Assembly: GCF_016545825.1 (NCBI RefSeq)
Contig: NC_052622.1
Span: 4,531,001 to 4,595,000, forward strand
Source of the DNA: Eucalyptus grandis
Taxonomy: Eukaryota; Streptophyta; Magnoliopsida; Myrtales; Myrtaceae
Reading direction: 5' to 3'
Length of the DNA stretch: 64,000 nucleotides
This document shows, one piece after another, positions 12,546 to 22,287 of the stretch (its first letter is position 1; each line of letters begins with the position of its first letter). The position numbers and the translations under genes were made by a program. The notes under the pieces were generated by a model. It was not told the origin of the DNA. It saw only the letters and a list, made by a program, of their open reading frames with translations, and ran no database searches.

Positions 12546-13457
12546 AACTCTATATAGTGTCACTTTATTCACAATTCTAGAGTAAAAAAAAATTAAAACT
12601 TTATTCTCCTAATGAACCTTGCCGCCTTTTGTTATTGGCAACTTTGAAGTCTTCTAATTATGCCAAATTGTCGAACATGCTATAAGATTCTCTTCAAAGA
12701 TGGTGAGGGAATTATAAAATTCAAATATTTTACTCTAATGACTTCAGCAGAATTTTCTTCAATAAAAATAGAATAGAGTGGGTGATTCTTTTGGTTTCTT
12801 GACATTTTTTTTTCCTTTGAACTGAATTTATGCAGTCCTTAATTATCAAGATGCATTTAACTCACATTGGATTTATTTTGATTCAAAGTCTACTATCTAA
12901 TCTTAAGATGACTTTCTTGTCATATTAGAAAATAGAAAACTCATTAATAGCATAAATATCTCAAGGAATTTGAAATAACTTATCTAAGAAAAATCTCCAA
13001 AACTATGAAATTGTATCATTGCACAGCTAAATATATGGTTGTTAACTGTGACGTTTTCTTGCAAGAAAAATTGGGGATGATGTTGGGTCCTACAATGAAA
13101 TGGTGTCATTGGATAGCTAAATATATGGGTTGTCAATTGTGATGTTTACTTCTGTAACAATCTCGACTTGATTGACTTTGTTTTATCGGTTGATAGGAGC
13201 ATTTCAATAGACGACCCCTAGTCTTCATTTTAAAGTTTCTCTCTCATTCCCATTATTATATATATATTATCCTTGTTGTTCCTCCACCAATATCAAGCCC
13301 CAAATTTCCACTGCTCGTTGTCTGAGAGTGACACGACTTTTCCATGTAAGAAATTGTTATTAATGTCATCTTCATTTTGATGCTCACACTATTTTTTCAG
13401 AAATTTCTATCAAAACCCCTATAAGTTTGCTTAAGGTAGATCGCTACCATTGTATTC
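12546..13457. other. Duplicated flank (paralogue of 46771-47650)
   Basis: No gene. It is collinear with 46771-47650 (shared ttcacaattct, gatgcat and ttgactttgttttat segments). The match continues on the far side of the inserted element at 13458-14587. Confidence 0.65.
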
Positions 13458-14253
13458 GACACCCAGACCCTAGAGTGCCAAAAGTTGGCATGAAGGGACA
13501 CTTAAGTGCCAAAAGTTACGAAAGTGACATTTAAATATCAAAATTAGAGCAAAATTGATTACTTAAGTGCCAATCTGGCCAAAATGCTGACGTAGTGATT
13601 TTTCGGCAAAGTAAGTGTAAAACAACGTAATTTTGCACACTAACGTGGTTAGACAATGCAAAAATGATGTCGTTTTGGTGCTGAAGTGGTAAAAATTAAA
13701 TAAATTTAATTAAGTTAAATTTAAAACTAAATTTATTTAAAACATTTAAAAATAAAATAAAAATATTTAAACAAAATTAAAAAAAAAAGGGAGGGATGGC
13801 TGAGGATTGAGTGCTCGCCGCCGCTGCCTCCCTCCCCGTCACCGTGGGGAAGGGCCATCGATGGAGGGGGAGGTTGGCCGGGTTGCCGGGCCCTAGCCAA
13901 GGGTCGGTGACCCTTGGTCGATCGGTGGTGAGGGCCCGCGAGCCCTCGCCTTGATCTAGGGTGAGGGTCGCCGGATTTGTGCGAGGGTTGCGACCCTCAC
14001 CGGATTTGGGTGAGGGCCGCGACTCTTGTTGGATTTAGGTGAGGGCTGTGACCCTTGCCCCAGATTGGGGGGAGGACTCATGGGCGCTCACTACCGGTTA
14101 GCCGAGATCCCTAGCCCTTGGCTAGGGCCCAACAACCCCAGCCGACCCTCTCCCCTCCTCGCCAACCCTTCTCAACGGCGGGCGGCAAAGGCTCGACCCT
14201 CAACCGCCTCCCTCTGCCTTTTTTAAAAAAAAAAAAAAAATTATAAATTATAA

Positions 14254-14294
<41 letters not shown>

Positions 14295-14587
14295 GTTTTA
14301 AATTAATTTAAATTAATTTTTATATTTAAATTCAAATTATACCAAAACGACATCGTTTTTGTGTGTGTTTTGTTGAGTCAATCTTCCAATGAGCCACATA
14401 AGTGAGAAAATTAATAAAAAAAAAACGCGACATACGATTTCTAGTGGGTTCGCCGGATGTGGCATTCAAGTGTCCTATTTTTCATAAAAAGTAGCATTTA
14501 AGTATTCACTTTCGTAAGTTCTGGCATTTAAAGTGTCTCTTTGTGCCAACTTTTGGCACTTGAAGTGTTCTTTTGCTAGATTGATTT
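13458..14587. mobile_element. Long-TIR foldback element (about 1.1 kb)
   Basis: The paralogous site near 47650 is empty (gtgttc directly joined to agtgggcaaag). Here about 1.13 kb intervenes. Its ends are inverted: left agtgccaaaagttggca ... acgaaagtga (13474 on) and right the reverse complement (14578 back). Inverted matching continues inward to an atgtcgttttggt / accaaaacgacatcg pair (about 13670 and 14341), so arms are about 200-330 bp. The core (13800-14220) is GC-rich and non-coding. No clear target duplication was found. Mutator-like is possible but not shown. Confidence 0.65.
14254..14294. repeat. (ATT)n microsatellite
   Basis: About 13 uninterrupted ATT units within the right arm of the foldback element, next to a poly-A run. 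Confidence 0.9.
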
Positions 14588-15758
14588 AGTGGGCAAAGAT
14601 GTCCACCGATGACATAATCTCATCTCAGCTTTTTATGTATAGACATTGTATTATTCCCATCATCGTATTATTTTTTGTGTAAGAAATTGTGATTTCTAAT
14701 TAACACTATATATGCGCCTTGTATGCAAAATATACATTGTTTAGTTATATCTTTTAGAAAAATATAATATGGATGAAGCCAACTTTAATTATAGTGGAAA
14801 AGTTCTAGCTAAAAGAAAAAACTTAAGATTTGACATAATTTCAACCGTCATCAAGTATTCTTTTGTCTCAATGCTGATTTAGGATATCATAAAGAATTAA
14901 GAACAAAACCTACAAAATTTCAAATTGAACTTGCATTTTCTTGAACTTGTTAATGACTATATACACTTTATATAGTGTTGCTTTATACACAATTCTCAAG
15001 TAAAAATAAGTTGAACTTGAATTTCCCAAAGAACCCTAATACCTTTTGTTATTGTGACTTTCAAGTCTTCTAAGGGGCTGTTTGGTAACGTTCCAAGGAA
15101 CACCTGTTTCTGTTTTTTTTTCTTTGGAACAAAAATAAAACAGAAATGCGTTTGGTAAATTTTCTCCCTAGCGAGGGAACTATAAAGTTACTTTAACAAC
15201 TTATGGAGAATTTTCTTCAATAAAAATAGAATAGAGTGGATATTCTTTTTATTTCTTAACATTCTTTTTCCTTTGAATTGAATTTATGCAATCCTTAATT
15301 ATCAGGATGCACTCGATTCTTAACTCATTTGGGTTGACTTCAATTCAAAGTCTGCAATGGAATCTTAAGACGGCTTTCTTGTCATATTAGAAAAAAGGAA
15401 ACTCATTGGCATCCTAAATATCTTTGGCAATTTAAAATTACTTAATTATCTAACAAAAATCTCTAAAACATGAATAATATTGTTGGACGGCTACATTTAT
15501 GGGTTGTCAATACGATGGTTTCTTGCCACAAAGAAATGGCGATGGTGTTGGGTCCTATTCGCTATTCCTGTAGTATTCTCAACTTGATTGACTTTGTTTT
15601 ATTGGTTGACATGGGCTTTTTAATAGAAGATCCCCAGTCTTCATATTTAAGGTCTCTCTTATTCTCCATTATTACATGGACGTCTTTTTTTATCTTTGTT
15701 GATCCTCCACCACATATTAGGCCCCGGATTTCCATCGCTCACAAGTTGAGAACGACAC
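14588..15758. other. Duplicated flank (paralogue of 47651-48818)
   Basis: Collinear with 47651-48818. The open stretch 15470-15832 is part of this flank and runs into the tandem array; its peptide has no recognised domain. No gene is supported. Confidence 0.6.
15074..15165. mobile_element. Truncated Harbinger-like MITE end
   Basis: It begins aaggggctgtttggtaa and carries a tgcgtttggtaaatttt motif, both as in the left arm of the 8038-8766 element, then stops. The paralogous flank near 48180 lacks it and has different sequence at the junction. So this is an inserted and then deleted element. Confidence 0.6.
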
Positions 15759-16677
15759 GACTTTTCCTCGCAATTCCACACCCGTGTGCCTCGTGTCATT
15801 GGTCTTTCTTGCCGTGCTACTGGGGACACTAATGCCCTGAATGATCGACCCTGTTCAGCCTATCCTGCAGTGAAGTTTCCAAGATGACCTATCCCTTTCA
15901 AACGAAGAGTGATATGAAAGGTTGTGGCGACTCAAGACTTTTCCTCGCAATTCCAAACCCGTGTGCCTCGTGTCATTGGTCTTTCTTGCCGTGCTACTGG
16001 GGACACTAATGCCCCGAATGAACGACCCTGTTTAGCCTCTCCTATAGTGAAGTTTCCAAGATGACCTGTCCCTCAAGATGACCTATCCCTTTCAAACGAA
16101 GAGTGATATGAAAGGTTGTGGTGACTCAAGACTTTTCCTCGCAATTCCAGACTCGTGTGCCTCGTGTCATTGGTCTTTCTAGCCGTGCTACTGGGGACAC
16201 TAATGCCCCGAATGAATGACCCTCTTCAACCTCTCCTGCAGTGAAGTTTCCAAGATGACCTATCCCTTTCAAATGAAGAGTGATATGAAAGGTTGTGGCG
16301 ACTCAAGACTTTTCCTCGCAATTCCAGACCCGTGTGCCTCATGTCATTGGTCTTTGTTGCCGTGCTACTGGGGACACTAATACCTCGAATGAACGACCTT
16401 GTTCAGGCTCTCCTGCAGTGAAGTTTCCAAGATGACCTGTCCATCAAGATGACCTATCCCTTTCAAATGAAGAGTGATATGAAAGGTTGTGGCGACTCAA
16501 GACTTTTCCTCACAATTCAAGACCCGTGTGCCTCGTGTCATTGGTCTTTCTAGCCGTGCTACTGGGGACACTAATGCCCCGAATGAATGACCCTGTTCAG
16601 CCTCTCCTGCAGTGAAGTTTACAAAATGACCTGTCCCTTTCAAACGAAGAGTGATGTGAAAGGTTGTGGAGACTCAA
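15759..16677 (+). repeat. Five-unit tandem array derived from LRK10L exon 1
   Basis: Units begin at gacttttcctcgcaattcca: 15759, 15936, 16130, 16307 and 16501, ending at 16677. Lengths alternate 177, 194, 177, 194, 177. The longer unit carries a 17-bp partial duplication (ctcaagatgacctatcc-like). Each unit holds a signal-peptide-like stretch (VFLAVLLGTLMPR in one frame) and the first Cys block with KSDxKGCGDS. The fifth unit leads straight into ectodomain relic D. The paralogous locus at 48819-49171 has two units. Confidence 0.9.
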
Positions 16678-16896
16678 GACTTGAGTCAGTGCGTGAAAAT
16701 AATCATACGAACTACTTTTTCACATCCATCTATAAAAATAATGACACCATCAATTTTGGTGATATCCACATGTTCGACGTGGGATGGCAAAGGGCCAATT
16801 GCTCTTCCCTCCCTAGTTATTCATTAACGAACTCGAACTTTAGTTACGAGAGTTTCATGTTTCTGGTAAATTCAATGGTCTTTGTGAAGTGCTGAA
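16587..16896 (+). pseudogene. LRK10L ectodomain relic D
   Basis: A 102-codon open stretch carries the GUB_WAK-like pattern SCSEVYKMTCPFQTKSD, KGCGDS, then NCSSLPSYS and SMVFVKC. The usual ELAC(E)N cysteine is replaced (ESVREN). The stop TGA occurs where the intact gene reads VNCSKP. Its signal peptide lies in another frame in the preceding repeat. No membrane or kinase part follows. It shares its terminal stop with relic D' at 49373. Confidence 0.8.
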
Positions 16897-17963
16897 GACC
16901 TGTTGCTTTCTCCTTTATATATCAAAGGAGCATACTCCTCGGACTTATCGTCTAAGATATCTAAAATGAATGGGTATTCATGGGCTGTGATGGATGAAAA
17001 CTCATCGGTTATTGAGGAATCTGGCACCATCACCCATGACGACATAGGCATGTCATGATTGTATGCTTGCACCGAACAAGCAACTCCCTAACGCGATGGC
17101 CAACGGTTTTTTCCTTAACTACTCACAACCCCTATTACAGAAGAAAATATCTGGCTTGTGCTTCTTCGGTTTGGCCATAAGATAATTGCAGTAGGGAGAA
17201 TAACTTTACACCTTTTACATTTTACAAGATATCTAAATATCTATAACGTTACTTAATCTAATTCTACGGTGCGCTTAGTTTTAATTTTTTAAACTCTAAA
17301 TACCTTAAAATTTCATGGCATACAAACATTGACACGTAATTTCATATATAATCATTTCATGATTTTTCTTAAATTATTCGAGTAGTACTTTAACTTTTGA
17401 TAGGAAGGTTAAAGCAAACGCGCTGACTTCTCAAAATTTTTTGGGGTTTTTCTTTAAGGCGTTCCTTTAAGAGTCATAAGTTGAGGGAAGAAAAGCACCC
17501 AAAAATAAAGTTGGACGGGAATCCTCTACAGAGTTGTGCTTCCAAGGGGGCTAATATATGTCCTGCAACTGATGAAAGAGCACGGAATCTACAATTACAT
17601 CGCTCAATCTTTATGGTCTAGTCTTTAAAATAAGGGTTGTGTATTCAGGTTGCTTATCCCATCACTTGAATGGTCGTTATTTCTTTGGGTAAACTCATCA
17701 AGGGGTTTTTGAATGACTTATCAAAAGATCCCACGTGTTAAAGCAACTAGACCAACTTGATGATCAAGCCATTGGGAAGTTGAACATACCTGTCGATATT
17801 AAATCTTAGATTAGACATCGCTTAAATCTCGTCTAATTGACAGCTAAAGAGGTGCCTCCATTAACTAAATGGTCCAGTGTGCATTGATACTCAGATTGGC
17901 TTTACCACTGTAGATTGTAAGATCACTGTAGATCCCTAAATATTGTCAGAGTGTCTAGAGTTT
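16897..17963. other. Duplicated flank (paralogue of 49374-50481)
   Basis: Collinear with 49374-50481. The first part resembles decayed ectodomain sequence after relic D (for example ATHDD/tgcttgcaccgaacaag). No gene can be supported. Confidence 0.55.
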
Positions 17964-18215
17964 TCAGTTTTGGACATTTGTCCATGCACATTGCCCGTTG
18001 TCACCTCCGGACATATTCATTGTCAATAAAACCAAATATCCATTATCCTCAAGTGATATGCAAAGAGGGGGCATCAACTCATAATAGGTGCCATTGGCAA
18101 CTTCATTCTTTCTCCTATGTGACTTGACACAGGTTATGTTTTGGAATGTCGAATTGCAAGACACCTTAAGATGAAGTAGCCGTAATGCTTTGACTGTGGA
18201 ATATAACCATAGCAA
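17964..18215 (-). pseudogene. Conserved minus-strand ORF, unidentified (cystatin-like at best)
   Basis: An 83-codon minus-strand frame contains CNSTFQNITCVKSHRRKNEV followed by ANGTYYELMPP and EDNGYLVLL. A close copy lies at 50482-50733, and decayed copies lie near 37610-37810 and 44826-45000. The spacing of F...VK..RR..EVANGTYYEL...DNGY loosely recalls the core of phytocystatins (QVVxG then Y.L), but the diagnostic QxVxG is not met and no conserved W is seen. I treat it as a relic exon of an unknown gene that travelled with the kinase cluster. Confidence 0.4.
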
Positions 18216-20034
18216 GGTATGAATTCCTCATATGCGAGATTGCAGCAATCATTGAGTTATGCAAACTCATCGTATTCAAGTTTGAACATCGACATTCTTA
18301 GTTTGTGGCCCCATTCTATTGCGTTTCTTAAGTATTATCCTATATTTGGTAATCCTACATGGAATTTCCACATTCTATAAATAAATGTCTTTGGAGAAGA
18401 AATTAGAACAAATTATTCGGATGCATGCTGATATGGTTTATGGTATCATGTCAAATCTGATGTGCTATGTAGTGACATGAAGAATAACTAATTTTGAATA
18501 GTCTAAATTTTCTGCGAGGGTGAATTGGAGGAAAAAGGAAAATTTTTCTTCACCCCCCTTTCTTTTTGCCTCTTTCCTCCCTCTCCCAAACAAAGCGTTA
18601 AAATAGTATCGAAAGATTTTGCCCCGCTCATGTGTAGAAGTTCTTAATTAACCGTATAATGTTCTTGATATTTTTTCAAATAATAGCTGGGGCGCGAAAC
18701 CCTTTAGGCCCATTTAGTGAGTCCTTATGCTAGCCTATTTTCTGCTCTAACTATATATGAAATTCTTGTTTTATTTCATTCTATGATAGTATGTTTTTGC
18801 AATTATTTTATCGTGAGTGTCCAAATATAAGAAATCATTGCACAGAAGAACAAATCCTTGGACTTATCAAACAATCAACGGAATTATTGTTCAATCCGAA
18901 AGAAGAGATCAGTGAACCTTCATAACATGGTTTCATGGTACTGCGTCAAAATTGATGTCCTGTGTCGTGACATGGAGAAAGAGTAGTTTTGTGAATAGCT
19001 AATTTTATTTCATGATATTGTTCTTTGAAACTATAAATCAATTTTCCTATGATCGTGACTCATGGGGCGAAGAAAGAAGATGAATATGAAGAAGGGAGGA
19101 GGAAAAAAAACATAAAAGAAGAAAACAAGAAGAAAGATAGCGTATCAGAAGGAATTGAGGGGGAGAGGGGTGGATTCGTTCGTTGACGGAACGTGAAACC
19201 AACGTTCACGTGGAGAGAGTGGAAGAAACATGGCGAAAGAAAGATCTTATGTGAAGTAAAATCTTTCGAATTTTCAATGGGTGGAAATTTCCGAGATGTG
19301 CTGCATGTGTAGGTCAATAAAGGGCGTCATCAATTGAGGAGGGTTGGACATGACTCCCCTAATGATGGAATGGAACTTCAGTTTGGGTCCACCTCCTTTA
19401 ATTTCTTGACTTGCCTACTTTTGTTACGTGCTTGACTTGGGCTTTTCTATAGGACAAGGCAAGTGAAAGTATCATGCCCCGTCAATTAGGGCGATGAGAT
19501 TTTCAATAAAGAAAGTCATTGGGATCCACTGTCGCTTCAAACTGTCCCGACATAAATCCCATATTTATATAGCTGTACTAGCTTAAATTTATACTAAAGC
19601 ACTATAGTTATTCTTGCCACGTGCATTGCAATAATACAATTATAGTAAATGATTTTGCTTTCCAAAGGAGTATAGGAGAGGACGTTTTATGTAACTACTT
19701 TGTACATAAACTATTGCAAAATTTATACATTTTTAGCTTTAAATAAGGATTTTTTTTTCAGATTTGCACGACAAAATACGTAGTTGTTCATGGCAAGATC
19801 GACAATGACCCCGTGCGATATCGTTGTCATATGAGATACTTTTCTTAAGTATGAGATACTTTTCTTAAAGCAATTATTTATTTCATGAAATGATTCAACC
19901 ATGTGAGAAATTGGAATTATGTCTAAAGTTTGTGACTTAATATAGGCTTTGTTGATGATATTTATACATAAAACCTCTGTTTTAAAGCATTTCTAGTGAT
20001 TTAGGAGACTAATTCCATTTAAGTGTTCACTTAA

Positions 20035-20400
20035 GAGGGTGTGATCGGTGGTGGTAAAGATTCACGTGAACTCCATCATCTTGTCAGTCACGCATTGGCT
20101 CTCGAAAAGAACAGGTACCATTCTAATGGTAATAGAACATGAGATCCTGGACATGACGAAAATCCATTCGCTATAAAACAATTCGTGTACAGCTGATGCC
20201 CACTCTTCCCTGTGTTGTGGTCTTGTCGAATCAATGGATGTCTACCATTATTTGCATCATCATTGTGCTTTCATGGAATAACATGTTTCTTTGCTAATCG
20301 CTAGTTATTGAAGGTGAAAAATTGAATGGAGCAAGAATTTACTAGTTGAATAAACCCACTGATTTGTTCTTTTGGGTAAAAATATACCATTTCGGTGAAT
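20035..20400. other. Highly conserved island within the duplicated upstream region
   Basis: By eye this differs from 59096-59457 at only a handful of positions, clearly fewer than flanking sequence. It contains a ctataaaacaa box (20170) and a short ATG frame with hydrophobic residues (MSTIICIIIVLSW) that stops quickly. The function is unknown. Confidence 0.5.
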
Positions 20401-21719
20401 AGTCAATATATTAGTATAGTCTTATGTAGTAACGTTGTTAAAATGTTTCTTAGAATAGATTGATTCGGATTTACTGATTACCTATCAAGACTTAGAAAAC
20501 AACCGGTTTGATTAAGGTAAAAATTTGGTTACGTGCTGATAGGAATATATAATTCCTATTTTCTGTTCAATTTACAACATGCATTTCGTATATAAAGTAT
20601 AATCATTATTTTCAACATTCTTAACGAGCGTCAGGACGCGCTAATGCGATCCTATCCAATGTTACACCCCTTTTTTAGCTCAAAAGTAACGGCTACATAC
20701 GGCACGATAAAAGTCTTGTAACTAATTATAACTAAAAGAGAGAAAGCATGATGCTCATGAGCTTTCAAAAAGCAAGTCTGTCGATTCTTTCGCTTTATTA
20801 CTTTTCAATATAAAAAAAAAAAAATTCCTCTTTTTTGCGCAAGGTTCAATAAGTAACTCACCCTCGCACTGCTCATCAATTCTTATTTAATAGTCAAACC
20901 GAAGTTTTCTTCCGTATCCACATGGCTGATTTTGTTCATTGTATCAATCGACTAGAATTAAATAGAAGTGGAGATCAAAAGAGATCACTTGTTTGAAATG
21001 ATTGACCAATTGCACACACTAATGTCCAATCCACATCAAAGGTTACTGGGGTTGTTTTTGTCTTCAATAATTCTTGAAGCATGGCTAACAATTATATCCC
21101 CCTTATCTGCCACGTCCATCATTAGGGTGAGAAAATGTTCAATAAAGATGTAAAGTCTGTATGATGAACAAAGTTATTACCACCCACTTGCTTCAAATTG
21201 TCCCTTCATGGGTCCCATCTTTATATAGCTGTATCAGCGACTACTGTCATTCTTGCCACGTGCATTGCAAATATACTATTATAGTATGGATATATATCAT
21301 TATGCTGTTAATCGGAGTATAAGAGAGGGTATTTTTATGTAACTACTATAATTTATAAGTTTTAGCTTCATATAAGGATTTTTTTAGATTTGCGCGACAA
21401 ATATGCATTCGTTCATGGCTAGGTCGACGATGACGTTGTCTATATATATAATTGTTATATGAGATGCTTTTTTATTTTAATAGAGATAATTTATTTCATG
21501 AAATGATTCGACCTTGTAAGAGATTGGAATTACATCAAAAGTGTGTGACTTAATTTACAAATATGGAATAGATATCTAAGTGATCAAGCACCGAGGATGG
21601 AATGTAAAAATTTCTAAGAATGTGGGGAAGAAGTGGAAAGATAGTGATGGGATGTAGATCCAACAATCACACAGAGAAAGTGGAAGCAAAGTAGAGATAG
21701 TGGAGAAAGAAAGATCAAA

Positions 21720-22080
21720 TGTATAAGACAATCCTTTGTATAGGTTCCCCTGATAATGAAACTTTGGATTTGAGTAAGTTTTTAAAAGGCTCAAGGAGAA
21801 GAAGTAGGCGGGAGATCCACCATAGGATGGGAGACCCTATAATGTCACCCATGAGGATACCCTACCCGTGGGGAAGACAAAGAAACATGAGGGAATTTTG
21901 GGGTTTTAGGGTGGTGAAGGTAGACACCACATCGGGACTTCGATTTTGGCTATCATCAAGCAGGTAGGCAAGTAAAATAGCTTCCCACACTTGGGATGAG
22001 TGAGGGAGGGTAAAAGGCCCTTTACTGGGTGGCACCCCTTACGGCAAGGTCCCTCAACCGACCGCTGTCCAAGTACCCCT
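21720..22080. repeat. Shared insertion upstream of the kinase genes
   Basis: A segment of about 350 bp, from cccctgataatgaaactttg to the second ccctaataatgtaac, is present here and at about 60765-61115 but absent from the upstream blocks of pseudogene A and relics B and C. It has no recognised coding content; a TE fragment is possible. Confidence 0.5.
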
Positions 22081-22141
22081 AATAATGTAACTTCAATTTG
22101 GGTCCACCTCTTTAATTGCTGGACTTTTTACATTTGTTCCG

Positions 22142-22168
22142 TTGACTGACTTGGGCTTTTTCTATAAA
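22142..22168 (+). promoter_or_regulatory. Candidate W-box and TATA box of the intact kinase
   Basis: ttgact (22142-22147, WRKY W-box core TTGAC[CT]) is followed by tataaa (22163-22168), about 120 bp before the ATG at 22288. The same arrangement precedes the 61325 gene. Pseudogene A and relics B and C have degraded versions (ctatagg). Assignment is by motif and position. Confidence 0.5.
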
Positions 22169-22287
22169 GACCATGCAACTCCCAAGTCTCCAAATCTAAC
22201 TAAGATCATCTAAGCTTTTTATATTGCGCCTCCTCCACACACACTAAGCAATTCTTTACCAATTTCTCTTTGCGTAGATACAGAGGC

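Larger units (their letters stand above)
18216..22139. other. Upstream region of the intact kinase (duplicated at 56733-61178)
   Basis: No gene is supported. It starts with a repeated block (18340-19010) also found near 37930, 45130, 50840 and 56733. A purine-rich block and a leader-like segment (19040-19460) follow, then AT-rich sequence. The whole stretch to the kinase gene is collinear with 56733-61178. The two copies differ mainly by the MITE at 57088-57818 and small indels. Confidence 0.65.

Noticed and set aside
15470..15832. 120-codon plus-strand ORF as a gene
   Set aside because: It crosses from duplicated flank into the tandem array; the paralogous flank at 48540-48900 does not keep the frame.
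15759..16677. CRISPR-like array
   Set aside because: Units are contiguous with no unique spacers, are 177-194 bp long and derive from an exon. This is plant nuclear DNA.
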